This document shows, in pieces, positions 54,208 to 62,301 of a stretch of DNA of 64,000 bases. Below the pieces are notes generated by a model that saw nothing but the letters and a program-made list of their open reading frames with translations, did not search any database and was not told the DNA's origin. The translations under genes were made by a program, and so were the position numbers. The stretch is taken from assembly GCA_029262675.1 (NCBI GenBank), contig JAJCYW010000008.1, positions 16,370-80,369 of the forward strand, written 5' to 3'. Within the stretch, counting starts at the first letter, position 1. The number at the start of each line of letters is the position of its first letter. The stretch comes from Chloroflexota bacterium. GTDB taxonomy: Bacteria; Chloroflexota; Dehalococcoidia; DSTF01; RBG-16-68-14.

Positions 54208-55395
54208 ATGGGACCATTAGATGGCATTCGCGTACTGGACTTCACGGTGTTCCAGCAAGGCGCGCAGGCCTCGCTGATCTTCGCGGACATGGGTGCCGAT
54301 GTAATCAAGATCGAGCCGCCGCTGATCGGCGACCTCGGTCGCGTCATCGGCTCCGTCGGCGCGGAGCGCTTCAGCCCCTACTTCCTGGCCCACAACAGGG
54401 GCAAGCGCAGCATGGCATTGAACCTGAAGACGGAAGGCGCCGTCCGCATCTGCCTGCAGCTTGCGGAAAAGACAGACGTTGCGATCCACAACTTTCGGCC
54501 CGGGGTGATGGAACGCCTGGGCCTGGGATACGACGAGATGCGCGCCGTCAACCCGCGCATCATTTACGGCCACGGCTCCGGCTGGGGCGCCAAGGGACCG
54601 CGCGCCAGCCACCCGGCGTTTGACCTGGCGGCGCAGGCCCAGGGCGGCATCATCGGCGTCACCGGCGAACGCGACGGCTTTCCCCTGCCCGCCGGCGCGG
54701 CGATCGCGGACTACGTGGGCGCCGTCAACCTGGCGCTGGCCGTGAACAGCGCGCTCTTCGCCCGCGAGCGCACGGGCAAGGGGCAGAAGATCGATACGTC
54801 GCTGCTGGGCGGCCAGGTGGCGATGCAGGCCTGGGAGATCCAGTACTACGTCACGCACAGAGAGCTGGGCCGGGCGGGCCGCGGGCACCACTACCTGCCG
54901 ACGATCTGGCGCGTGTTCAAGACAGTCGACAGGTACATCGTCGTCGGCGGGCTGCCGGAAAACCGCTGGCCGGCGTTCTGCGCCGCGCTCGACATGCCAG
55001 AACTGGAGCACGACGAACGCTTCGAATCGTATTTCGTGCGTCTGTCGAACCTCGAGACGCTCTACGAGATCCTGGATGAGGCCTTCCTCAAGAAGACGGC
55101 CGACAAGTGGATGGAGCTGCTGAAAGCGGCCGACTGCATCTGCGGCCCGGTCGCCACGTACGACGAATTGCTGGACGACCCCCAAGTTCGCGCCAACGAG
55201 TACATCGTCGACATCGACCACCCGACGCAGGGGCGGTTGCCCGTCGTCGGCGCGCCGTGGCGCTTCAGCGAGACGCCGGCGGAGATCGCCGCGACGGCGC
55301 CGGAGCTGGGCCAGCACACGGAGGACATCCTGCAGGAGCTCGACTACACCTGGGAGCAGATAGCCGAGCTGCGAGAGCAGGGCACGCTGGGCTAA
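54208..55395 (+). CDS. Family III CoA-transferase (CaiB/BaiF type)
   Basis: Moves CoA between carboxylic acids, 395 residues. MGPLDGIRVLDFTVFQQGAQ is the family start; ADMGADVIKIEPPLIGDLGR, NRGKRSMALNLKTEGAVRI, DVAIHNFRPGVMERLGLGYD and YVGAVNLALAVNSALFARER are all family motifs. The catalytic Asp expected after the first third should lie near GAAIADYVGAVN. GGGAGA precedes the ATG. It is followed after 2 bases by a lipoprotein gene. Substrates (formyl, carnitinyl, succinyl and others) cannot be told apart. Confidence 0.93.
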   Translation: MGPLDGIRVLDFTVFQQGAQASLIFADMGADVIKIEPPLIGDLGRVIGSVGAERFSPYFLAHNRGKRSMALNLKTEGAVRICLQLAEKTDVAIHNFRPGVMERLGLGYDEMRAVNPRIIYGHGSGWGAKGPRASHPAFDLAAQAQGGIIGVTGERDGFPLPAGAAIADYVGAVNLALAVNSALFARERTGKGQKIDTSLLGGQVAMQAWEIQYYVTHRELGRAGRGHHYLPTIWRVFKTVDRYIVVGGLPENRWPAFCAALDMPELEHDERFESYFVRLSNLETLYEILDEAFLKKTADKWMELLKAADCICGPVATYDELLDDPQVRANEYIVDIDHPTQGRLPVVGAPWRFSETPAEIAATAPELGQHTEDILQELDYTWEQIAELREQGTLG

Positions 55396-55397
55396 CG

Positions 55398-55865
55398 ATG
55401 CGGCGAAGCGTGACGCGGCGCGCGACGGCCGCGCTGGCGGCAATCTTTGCGTTCGCCGTACTGGCGGGCTGCGATGACGGTTCGCAGGCGGTGTTGCCTA
55501 CGCTGACTTTAGACACAGCCGTCCCGACCGCCGCGGCCACGCCGACGTTGCAGTTGGTCGCCGGCGACCCGGCCGTGAGCGTCCGGAACGCCGTCATCGC
55601 CTGTCGCGAGAAGAACGCGGCGTTGCTGCGCGCGCTCGTCGACGGTGAGGTACCGGACGCGGAGCTGGAGTCGCTGTTCGCCCGCGGCATGGACGTCCAA
55701 CTGCGCGGCCACACCGACCCGCCAACCGAGGGCGGCGAGGCAACCGTTACGGTGTTTCTGACTATCACGCGAGAGAGCGACGTAGTAGACGTGGAGCGGA
55801 CGTGGGAGCTAGTGCGGGACGCGGCGGGCGTCTGGCGGTTCACCAGCCTTCCCGACTGCTTCTGA
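55398..55865 (+). CDS. Small lipoprotein of unknown function
   Basis: 155 residues from the ATG at 55398. Signal peptide AALAAIFAFAVLAGC with lipobox LAGC. A Thr/Ala/Pro-rich linker is followed by an alpha-beta domain that resembles the DUF4878/SnoaL-like fold of small secreted proteins (AVIACREKNAALLRALVDGE, VTVFLTITRESDVVDVERTW, GVWRFTSLPDCF). It is tightly spaced behind the CoA-transferase. The family call is tentative. Confidence 0.7.
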   Translation: MRRSVTRRATAALAAIFAFAVLAGCDDGSQAVLPTLTLDTAVPTAAATPTLQLVAGDPAVSVRNAVIACREKNAALLRALVDGEVPDAELESLFARGMDVQLRGHTDPPTEGGEATVTVFLTITRESDVVDVERTWELVRDAAGVWRFTSLPDCF

Positions 55866-55895
55866 AGAGCGAGGACACACCACGAGGAGGATGAG

Positions 55896-56678
55896 ATGGA
55901 CCTGAAGGGAACGACAGCGATCGTCACGGGCGCGGCGCGTGGCATCGGGCGCGGCATTGCGGTGGAGCTGGCCAAGGAGGGCGCGAACATCGTCGTCGCC
56001 GACCTGCCGGCGGTGCAGGACGACATGAACGCGACCTGCGCGCTGCTCGACAAGCAGGGCGTCGAGACGCTGCAAGCGCACTGCGACGTGCGCGACTGGT
56101 CGCAGGTCGAGGCGATGCGGGACGCCGCGCTCGAGAAGTTTGGCCGCATCGACGTGCTGGTGAACAACGCCGGCGTGATCGGCGTCGCGCCCGTCGTCAT
56201 GATGAGCGAAGAGGAGTGGGACCGCGTCATCGACGTCAACCTGAAGGGGACATTCTTCTGTAGCAAGGCGGTGGCCACGCACATGATGGAGCGGCGCAGC
56301 GGCAGCATCGTCAACCTGTCGTCGCAGGCCGGCAAGAGCGGTGCGGCCGCCGTGGCCCACTACAGCACCAGCAAGTTCGGCGTGATCGGGTTCACGCAGT
56401 CGCTGGCGCACGAGCTGGGCAGCTTCAACGTGACGGTCAACGCCGTCTGCCCCGGCGAGGTCGATTCCGCAATGTGGCAGGAGCACCTGCTGCCGGCGCT
56501 GGGCGGCCTGCAGGGCAAGACGCCGGAGGAGGCCTGGGACGCGTGGATCTCGGAGCGGGTGGCGCTGCAGCGGCCGCAGACGGTGGAGGATATCGGCCAG
56601 GCGGTCGTCTTCCTCTGCCGGGCTGACAACATCAGCGGCGAATCGATCAACGTGACGGGTGGGAGCGAGATGCACTAG
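55896..56678 (+). CDS. SDR family oxidoreductase (3-oxoacyl reductase-like)
   Basis: 260 residues. Cofactor motif AIVTGAARGIGRGIAVELAK, NNAGVIGVAPVV, catalytic SGSIVNLSSQAGKSG and YSTSKFGVIGFTQSLA, C-terminal EDIGQAVVFLCRADNISGES ending in NVTGGSEMH. Together they indicate a FabG/glucose-dehydrogenase-type enzyme. GAGGAGG precedes the ATG. Its last 120 bases are found again, decayed, after each of the next two genes (58747-58866 and 60688-60801). With the upstream CoA-transferase it may act on acyl-CoA intermediates, which is inference. Confidence 0.92.
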   Translation: MDLKGTTAIVTGAARGIGRGIAVELAKEGANIVVADLPAVQDDMNATCALLDKQGVETLQAHCDVRDWSQVEAMRDAALEKFGRIDVLVNNAGVIGVAPVVMMSEEEWDRVIDVNLKGTFFCSKAVATHMMERRSGSIVNLSSQAGKSGAAAVAHYSTSKFGVIGFTQSLAHELGSFNVTVNAVCPGEVDSAMWQEHLLPALGGLQGKTPEEAWDAWISERVALQRPQTVEDIGQAVVFLCRADNISGESINVTGGSEMH

Positions 56679-56721
56679 GGGGTGGCTGGCCTCACCCTCC
56701 GCCTACGGCGGACAGGCTTTC

Positions 56722-56742
56722 CCCTCTCCCCCAGGGAGAGGG
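56722..56742. repeat. Palindromic CCCTCTCCC...GGGAGAGGG unit
   Basis: Perfect 9-bp arms around CCA, in a stretch (about 56695-56790) containing CTCACCCTCCGCC and GGCCGGGGTGAGGG, the layout of a common bacterial intergenic palindromic repeat that can act as a terminator after the SDR gene. Confidence 0.6.
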
Positions 56743-56875
56743 CTTCGTCCTGAGCTCAGCCGAACGGGTGACCGAAGGCCGGGGTGAGGGAGCACAACCG
56801 ATACGAATCTTGACATGTCATCATCGCAACGTACAATAGGTGCGTCGAACAGCCCATGAGAAGTGGTAGATCAGG

Positions 56876-58735
56876 GTGCGCGCAGTGATTATTGACCGAA
56901 GAGGCGGAAACTTGATCGTGGCCGCCGCGGGCGTCGCGGCTGTTCTCTTCGCGCTTGTGGCGATGCCGCACGGCGCTTCGGCGCAGCAGGGGTGGGTGAT
57001 CCGCTCGTTCGATGCTCGCTATGTCGTCGACGAGAGTGGAGGCATCACCGTCACAGAGGATATCCTCGTCGACTTCGGCTTTCAGCGACGTCACGGCATC
57101 TTTCGTGATGTCCCAGTTGAGTACGCCTACGACGACGAATCTAATCGGCTCATCGAGATTTACGGCGTCACTGTCGACGATGGTGAGCAGCCTCGGCGCG
57201 TTTCGCTGTCCCGTCAGGGACCCAATCTCCGCATCAAGATCGGCGATTCCGCAGTGACGGTGAGTGGTGAACAGCGCTACCGGATTACATACACATTTAC
57301 CGGCGGGCTCAACGCCTTCGACGATCACGACGAACTGTTCTGGAACGTGACGGGGAACGACTGGGGAGCCTCTATAGAACGGGCGTCCGCGACGGTTGTG
57401 GCGCCGGGCCCCGGGATCCAGATGGTGACCTGCTTCCAGGGTCCGCGCGGATCTATCGACCCCTGCACTTCCTCCGACGACGGAACGACCGCGAGCTTTG
57501 CGGCTACAGGGCCGCTGCCGCCGGGGGCCGGGCTCACGATTGTCGTTGGCTTAGAGAGCGGTTTGGTTCAAGTCGGTCCGCCTGTGCTTGTGGAAGCTAA
57601 CGTTGACAGACGAGAGAAGGCGGCCGACTTCTTCGGGCTAGGTCCGGTGTCGATAGCGGTCTCCGCGTTCGTCTTGGCCATTGTCGCCGGGGTGCTGGTC
57701 CGGCAGTGGTGGCTGGTCGGGCGCGACCGTTGGTTCGGCGACGCCTACTACGAAACGCAGAGTCCACGACCAGAGAGGATGCCTCCCTTCTCCCACGAAA
57801 CGGTCGTCGTCGAGTATGAGCCTCCGGAGCTGGAAAAAGACGGGCGCCGGCTGCGACCGGCCGAGATCGGCCTGCTGTTGGACGAGAGGGCGGATACGCT
57901 GGACGTGAGCGCGACAATCGTCGATTTGGCCGTGCGCAAGTACCTACGCATCGAGGAGTTGGCGAAGGAAGGACTGTTCGGCAGGCTCGACTACGAATTT
58001 ACACGGCTCGAGAAGCCGGTCGAGGAGCTGCTGCCGTATGAGCGCGAACTGCTCGATGCACTCTTCGACGATTCCGGCAGCGAGTCGACGGCAAAGATGA
58101 GCGAGCTGCGCGGCGAGTTTCACGAGGACTTGGCGAACGTCAAAGCGGAGCTGTACAAGCAAGGAGTCGATGCTAACGGCTTCTTCCCGCGAGACCCTGA
58201 AAATGTGAGAGGGGAATTCCGGCTGGTAGGCGTGGCCGTAGCGGCTGCCGGCGGCATTGTGATGGGGATCCTAGGCGCCGCGCTAGGGGCCGGGCTGATC
58301 GGCGGTCCCATCATGATCGGCGGCGCGGTCCTCTTCCTGACCGCGTCGACAATGCCGCGCCGGACGGCCCGCGGCCGGCAGATGTACCGGCGTTGCCTCG
58401 GCTTCCGTACCTTCCTGACGGCAGGTGACCAGGACCGCCAGCGCTTCGCCGAGGAGGCGAACATCTTTGAGGAGTACCTTCCCTACGCCATAGTGTTCAG
58501 TAGCGCTCGGAAGTGGGCGGCGACGTTCGAAGCGTTAGGCATAGAGAAGACGGAGGTCGACTGGTACGTGAGTCCGACGGGTTTCGTCCCTCTCCAGTTC
58601 GCCACAAATATGCGCGCGTTCTCTGCGAGCGTCTCGACCGTCATGGCCTCCACGCCGGGTGGCTCCGGAGCTAGCGGGTTCTCCGGCGGCTTCTCGGGCG
58701 GTGGTGGTGGCGGTGGTGGCGGCGGCGCCTGGTAG
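56876..58735 (+). CDS. DUF2207 predicted membrane protein
   Basis: 619 residues, GTG start. Signal peptide (LIVAAAGVAAVLFALVAMPH), then the DUF2207 ectodomain: WVIRSFDARYVVDESGGITV, FGFQRRHGIFRDVPVEYAYD, YRITYTFTGGLNAFDDHDEL and FWNVTGNDW. A membrane helix (ISIAV-type, about residue 255-275) and cytoplasmic winged-helix-like part (EIGLLLDERADTLDVSATIV and DLAVRKYLRI) follow, with two more helices (VAVAAAGGIVMGILGAALGA). The C-terminus is a Gly/Ser run (GGGSGGGGGGGGGGAW type), usual in this family. Function unknown. It sits between two copies of the SDR 3' end. Confidence 0.88.
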   Translation: MRAVIIDRRGGNLIVAAAGVAAVLFALVAMPHGASAQQGWVIRSFDARYVVDESGGITVTEDILVDFGFQRRHGIFRDVPVEYAYDDESNRLIEIYGVTVDDGEQPRRVSLSRQGPNLRIKIGDSAVTVSGEQRYRITYTFTGGLNAFDDHDELFWNVTGNDWGASIERASATVVAPGPGIQMVTCFQGPRGSIDPCTSSDDGTTASFAATGPLPPGAGLTIVVGLESGLVQVGPPVLVEANVDRREKAADFFGLGPVSIAVSAFVLAIVAGVLVRQWWLVGRDRWFGDAYYETQSPRPERMPPFSHETVVVEYEPPELEKDGRRLRPAEIGLLLDERADTLDVSATIVDLAVRKYLRIEELAKEGLFGRLDYEFTRLEKPVEELLPYERELLDALFDDSGSESTAKMSELRGEFHEDLANVKAELYKQGVDANGFFPRDPENVRGEFRLVGVAVAAAGGIVMGILGAALGAGLIGGPIMIGGAVLFLTASTMPRRTARGRQMYRRCLGFRTFLTAGDQDRQRFAEEANIFEEYLPYAIVFSSARKWAATFEALGIEKTEVDWYVSPTGFVPLQFATNMRAFSASVSTVMASTPGGSGASGFSGGFSGGGGGGGGGGAW

Positions 58736-58746
58736 CATCCCTCGCG

Positions 58747-58866
58747 CTGGGCGGCCTGCGGGGCAAGACTGCGGAGGACATCGGCCAGGCCGTCGTCTTC
58801 CTCTGCCGGGCGGTCAGCATCACCGGCGAATCGATCAACGTGACGCGTGGGAGTGAGATGGGGTAG
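58747..58866 (+). pseudogene. Remnant of the SDR 3' end, copy 2
   Basis: Encodes LGGLRGKTAEDIGQAVVFLC then RAVSITGESINVTRGSEMG and a stop, i.e. the C-terminus of the SDR at 55896-56678 with an internal deletion of about 19 codons. It starts just after the DUF2207 stop and cannot be expressed as a domain. Confidence 0.85.
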
Positions 58867-58902
58867 GGTAAGTCCAAGCCGTCGTCCGCTGAGAGAAAGG
58901 AT

Positions 58903-60684
58903 ATGGCGGGCATGATAACCGCAGAACGTCGAACGGAATCGTCCTCACGCGTGATGGCCATTCGGCTGCTGCCCATAGCCATCGTCGCGGCAATCACGCT
59001 GGGCGCGCTCAGCGTCTACTCGGCGCACCAGACCGACGCCGGGCCAGCACTGAAGGTCACCGTCAACTCGGTGGGTAACACCGACGACGGCGGCTGCGGC
59101 GGCGCGCCGAACGCCGGCTCCGGCGACTGCTCACTGCATGAGGCAATCGATGTGGTCAACGAGGGCAAGGCCGACGAGATCCATTTCCACAAGACCGTCT
59201 TCTCCAAGGCGTCGCCGGGAGTGATCCAAATCGACCTCGGCGACTTCCCCGACAACGACGACCGGAACTGCCTGCCGCCAATCGAGCGTGAGGTGATCAT
59301 CGACTCGTCGAACACCGGCGTCATCCTCGACGGCGACGCCAACGACGACCTCGTCGCCATCGACTGCGCGGACACCGCGCTTAATCCCGACCGCGAAGGT
59401 GCGGTTCAGGTCAACGCCAGCCACAACGGCTTCGCCTTCGCGCTAATCGGCGGCAAGAACTTCACCATCCGCGAGTTTAGCGACGACACTGCTGGCATCG
59501 ACCTGGACGGTTGCGTGGGCGATTGCGCACCGGCCGACAACTACACCTTTGACGGCGTAGCGATCAGCGGCGTCACGATCCAAGACGTAGGCCAATATGG
59601 CATCCACATCGAAGCGTGGGCATTGCTCAATGTCAGCGTGTCCAATAGCGAGATTTCGTCCGTCCACGGAGATGGGATTTTCATCAGCAACGTAGCCAGG
59701 CATGGCGCTCAATTCAAGGGTTCGGCGATTGATGTCAGTGTGTCCGACAGCGAGATTTCGTCCGTCCTAGGAGACGGCATCGTCCTCAGATGCGACGACT
59801 TTCACCAGAGTCACCTCAAGACTACGAACATGGTGTTTAGCGGCATTGGCGGCGTGAATATTGAGCGGTTGGACTGCCCTGCGCTCACACCCACGCCGAG
59901 TCCTACTCCTACGCCAAGTCCCATACCTGGACTTCCCGACCTGACGGTGAGCAAGACCGCATCGGCCGCGGCGGTCGCGGTAGGTGAGGAAGTCTCCTTC
60001 TTTGTCGACGTCCGCAACGAAGGTGAGGGGCCAGCGCCTTTGACTCGCCTTACCGACGACTTGCCGGCCGCGTTCACGGCCACCGATTTCTCAACAAGCC
60101 GTGGGACGTGCGCCATCACGCCATCACTCGAAGGCGGCCTGCTCGACTGTGACCTGGGTCTCCTGGAGACCGGCCCGGGAGGACGCGCGAGCGTCGTCGT
60201 AGTTGGGACCTTTCGGCTGGCTGGCGACTTCAAGAACGTCGCAGCAGTTGACCCGTTCGACCTGATCTCGGAGTCGGCGGAGGACAATAACAGCTCGTCT
60301 CTTACGATCAGCGTCACGGTCCTGCCGCCTTCGACGCCAACGCCGGATGGCACCGCCCTCCCGGTCCCGACAGGTTCCGTCACGCCGACGGCGACGGTCA
60401 CGGCCGGGCCGTCGCCGACGCCCGGTCCCGGCGCTACACCAACGGCCTCGCCAACCGCGTCGCCGACGGGCGCTCCTGTGCCGGTCGCGGCCAGCGGCGA
60501 TGTCAACTGCGACCAGCTTACGAACGCTGTCGACGCGGCGTTGATACTGCAGTTCGCTGCGGCGCTGCTCGGCACGTTCGCCTGCCCGGAAGAGGCCGAC
60601 GTGAACAGTGATAGCACGGTCAACCCGGTTGACGCAGCCCTTGTCCTGCAGCACGCCGCGGGGTTGCTTGAATTGCCGTTGTAG
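58903..60684 (+). CDS. Secreted beta-helix protein with CARDB/DUF11-type and dockerin-like domains
   Basis: 593 residues. Signal peptide (RLLPIAIVAAITLGALSVYS). Residues about 45-330 form a right-handed beta-helix with an opening CSLHEAIDVVNEGKADEIHF (family: CTLREAI) and two related repeats VSNSEISSVHGDGIFI and VSDSEISSVLGDGIVL. Then a Pro/Thr linker, an adhesion-type Ig-like domain (VSKTASAAAVAVGEEVSFFV), a second Pro/Thr linker, and a dockerin-like end with two Asp/Asn loops: GDVNCDQLTNAVDAALILQF and DVNSDSTVNPVDAALVLQHA. Probably surface-displayed; no enzyme activity is evident. An AAAGGAT precedes the ATG. Confidence 0.85.
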   Translation: MAGMITAERRTESSSRVMAIRLLPIAIVAAITLGALSVYSAHQTDAGPALKVTVNSVGNTDDGGCGGAPNAGSGDCSLHEAIDVVNEGKADEIHFHKTVFSKASPGVIQIDLGDFPDNDDRNCLPPIEREVIIDSSNTGVILDGDANDDLVAIDCADTALNPDREGAVQVNASHNGFAFALIGGKNFTIREFSDDTAGIDLDGCVGDCAPADNYTFDGVAISGVTIQDVGQYGIHIEAWALLNVSVSNSEISSVHGDGIFISNVARHGAQFKGSAIDVSVSDSEISSVLGDGIVLRCDDFHQSHLKTTNMVFSGIGGVNIERLDCPALTPTPSPTPTPSPIPGLPDLTVSKTASAAAVAVGEEVSFFVDVRNEGEGPAPLTRLTDDLPAAFTATDFSTSRGTCAITPSLEGGLLDCDLGLLETGPGGRASVVVVGTFRLAGDFKNVAAVDPFDLISESAEDNNSSSLTISVTVLPPSTPTPDGTALPVPTGSVTPTATVTAGPSPTPGPGATPTASPTASPTGAPVPVAASGDVNCDQLTNAVDAALILQFAAALLGTFACPEEADVNSDSTVNPVDAALVLQHAAGLLELPL

Positions 60685-60687
60685 AGC

Positions 60688-60801
60688 GGGTGCCGCTGCA
60701 GCGGCCGCAGACGACGGAGGACATCGGCCAGACCGACCTCTGCCAGGCGGACAACATCACCGGCGAATCGATTAACGTGACGGGCGGGAGCAAGATGCAC
60801 T
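60688..60801 (+). pseudogene. Remnant of the SDR 3' end, copy 3
   Basis: Encodes PLQRPQTTEDIGQTDLCQAD then NITGESINVTGGSKMH and a stop, again the SDR C-terminus with a small internal deletion. It begins 4 bases after the stop of the dockerin protein, a placement parallel to copy 2 after DUF2207. Confidence 0.85.
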
Positions 60802-60939
60802 AGGAGGACTGCGGGTCTGGCTGAGGGAGCGCGGGCGAGGCGGCTAGGTCACCGACGGCGCTTCGCTCGCCACTCGTGTAGACGCACCGTGGCTACACTC
60901 CGTCCACCACAGTGGGAGGTGGCCTTTTTGGCTAGATTC

Positions 60940-61563
60940 CTATGGTCTGCTGGTCTGCGAATCGGGTCGCGCTTCCTTCTCCGCCCGTTCACGAGCCGCG
61001 AAGAGCAGGCCGCGCGTCATCTCGTTCAGATCGTCCAGCTCCTCCGCCGAAAGCTCGTCGACGCGCTGCAGGTAGTAGTTGATCGTGTCGACCACCTGTC
61101 GTTTGGGCTTCCGCCACGTCAGGATGAAATAGGAACTAAAGGCCGCTAGAACGCTACCGAAGAAGAGCCCCACGCTGAGCACCGTGTAAATCGACCCAAA
61201 GATTCGCCCGCCCGTTGTTTCGACCAACACGCCGCTGTGCCCGGCTGTGCTGAATGCAGAAACAGCCCACCAAAGGCCGACCCAATAGCTGCTCATGTCA
61301 GGGCTGTCCGCGGTCCGTTCGAAGAGCCAGACAGGGACCGGCGCCATGACGACGAGGACTGCGAGAGCGCCGATGAACCAAAGGACAGGCGTCGCTTTGG
61401 AGAGGTCGACGAGCATTTGGAGGCCTTCGGCCGCGGGCGTCGCGAACCCGCGGTCGATAATTGGCAGCCGTGCCCGGCGCGTGCTCACGCGAAGCACCCT
61501 GTCCCCCGGCTTCAGCGTCCGAACCGGTCGAGGCACATCACGGCCGTTGAGAACGTCGCTCAT
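60940..61563 (-). CDS. Two-helix ion-channel-like membrane protein with atypical filter
   Basis: 207 residues from the ATG at 61563 (a longer frame exists upstream but runs through the promoter). N-terminal soluble part (VRTLKPGDRVLRVSTRR), helix LWFIGALAVLVVMAPVPVWLF, pore region YWVGLWWAVSAFSTAGHSGV, second helix FGSIYTVLSVGLFFGSVLAAF, then a C-terminal acidic coiled coil (VDELSAEELDDLNEMTRGLL). The order and WWAVSxxST match the K+ channel pore family, but the TVGYG filter reads STAGHSG. Selectivity is therefore unknown. Divergent from the ArsR gene. Confidence 0.72.
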   Translation of the reverse strand: MSDVLNGRDVPRPVRTLKPGDRVLRVSTRRARLPIIDRGFATPAAEGLQMLVDLSKATPVLWFIGALAVLVVMAPVPVWLFERTADSPDMSSYWVGLWWAVSAFSTAGHSGVLVETTGGRIFGSIYTVLSVGLFFGSVLAAFSSYFILTWRKPKRQVVDTINYYLQRVDELSAEELDDLNEMTRGLLFAARERAEKEARPDSQTSRP

Positions 61564-61600
61564 CGATCTTAGTATGCCATGCAATCTCGCTATAGTGCAA

Positions 61601-61628
61601 TATCTAGACATGACTACATTGTTAGATA
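61601..61628. promoter_or_regulatory. Inverted repeat between the channel and arsR-type genes (candidate operator)
   Basis: TATCTA (61601-61606) and TAGATA (61623-61628) form a perfect 6-bp dyad with 16 bases between; a second dyad ATAGC-CATCT-GCTAT follows at about 61635-61649. Both lie in the divergent promoter region, a natural site for the ArsR-family repressor next door. Confidence 0.5.
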
Positions 61629-61685
61629 CTTGAAATAGCCATCTGCTATCATGGGCCAACACCCTGAAAGCTAGAGGAGAGTCTG

Positions 61686-62027
61686 TTGAAGCACCCCCTG
61701 CGCCTGTTCAAGGCCGAGCTATTCAAGGCTCTGGCACACCCTGGCCGACTCAAGATGCTCGAAGCGCTCAAAGAGGGCGAGAAGACTGTGGGCGAACTGC
61801 AAGAGCTTCTAGACTCAGAACCCGCTAGCGCCTCTCAACATCTCGCTCAGCTACGTCACAAGAACATTGTCCACGCACGAAAAGAGGGGACGACAGTATT
61901 CTACTCGGTGACAGATCTTCGCCTGTTCGACATCCTTGAAGCTGGCAAAGCGATGTTCGACAACCATGTGTCTCGCTCGCAAGAAGCGGTTGACGGGGAT
62001 AGGGCAGAGGCAGGCGCCGTACGATAG
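61686..62027 (+). CDS. ArsR-family transcriptional regulator
   Basis: 113 residues. TTG start supported by AGAGGAGAG directly upstream. Winged helix: LFKALAHPGRLKMLEALKEG, VGELQELLDSEPASASQHLA, QLRHKNIVHARKEGTTVFYS. There are no cysteines, so it does not sense thiol-binding metals or persulfide through Cys; the signal could be another ligand. It is divergent from the ion-channel-like gene and likely controls it and itself. Confidence 0.9.
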   Translation: MKHPLRLFKAELFKALAHPGRLKMLEALKEGEKTVGELQELLDSEPASASQHLAQLRHKNIVHARKEGTTVFYSVTDLRLFDILEAGKAMFDNHVSRSQEAVDGDRAEAGAVR

Positions 62028-62130
62028 CTGCGGCTCCCCTCTCAGCAACCTGCAAAACAACTTGCAGCCTACTCGTTGGCACGACCCGGTAGCGCATAAC
62101 ATGACCGAGGCGCGCTGCAATGAGCTTGTT

Positions 62131-62236
62131 CTACAGCATCCAACTGGGCCAGTCTTGCTTCGCTTCTCACTTGTGAAGCACAGCGCTTCGCGCCAGATAC
62201 TTGGGAAGCAGATGCTCTATCACTTGAGCTGGGCCT
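62131..62236 (-). repeat. tRNA-Gly(CCC) 5' half joined to element-end repeat, copy 2
   Basis: On the minus strand the sequence from about 62236 reads GCCCAGCTCAAGTGATAGAG then CATCTGCTTCCCAAG, a tRNA D arm and 5' anticodon arm with anticodon CCC. At 62199 it changes to TATCTGGCGCGAAGCGCTGT and continues to 62131 as the repeat also seen at 23184-23264. There is no 3' tRNA half. It looks like one end of an element inserted at the anticodon loop. The remaining gap 62028-62301 holds no gene. Confidence 0.7.
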
Positions 62237-62301
62237 GCTCGCATCGCCGATAGCGGTCAGCGATCCAGCCGCCGGTGGCGGCAGCGGGACCGCGTAGCGC
62301 C

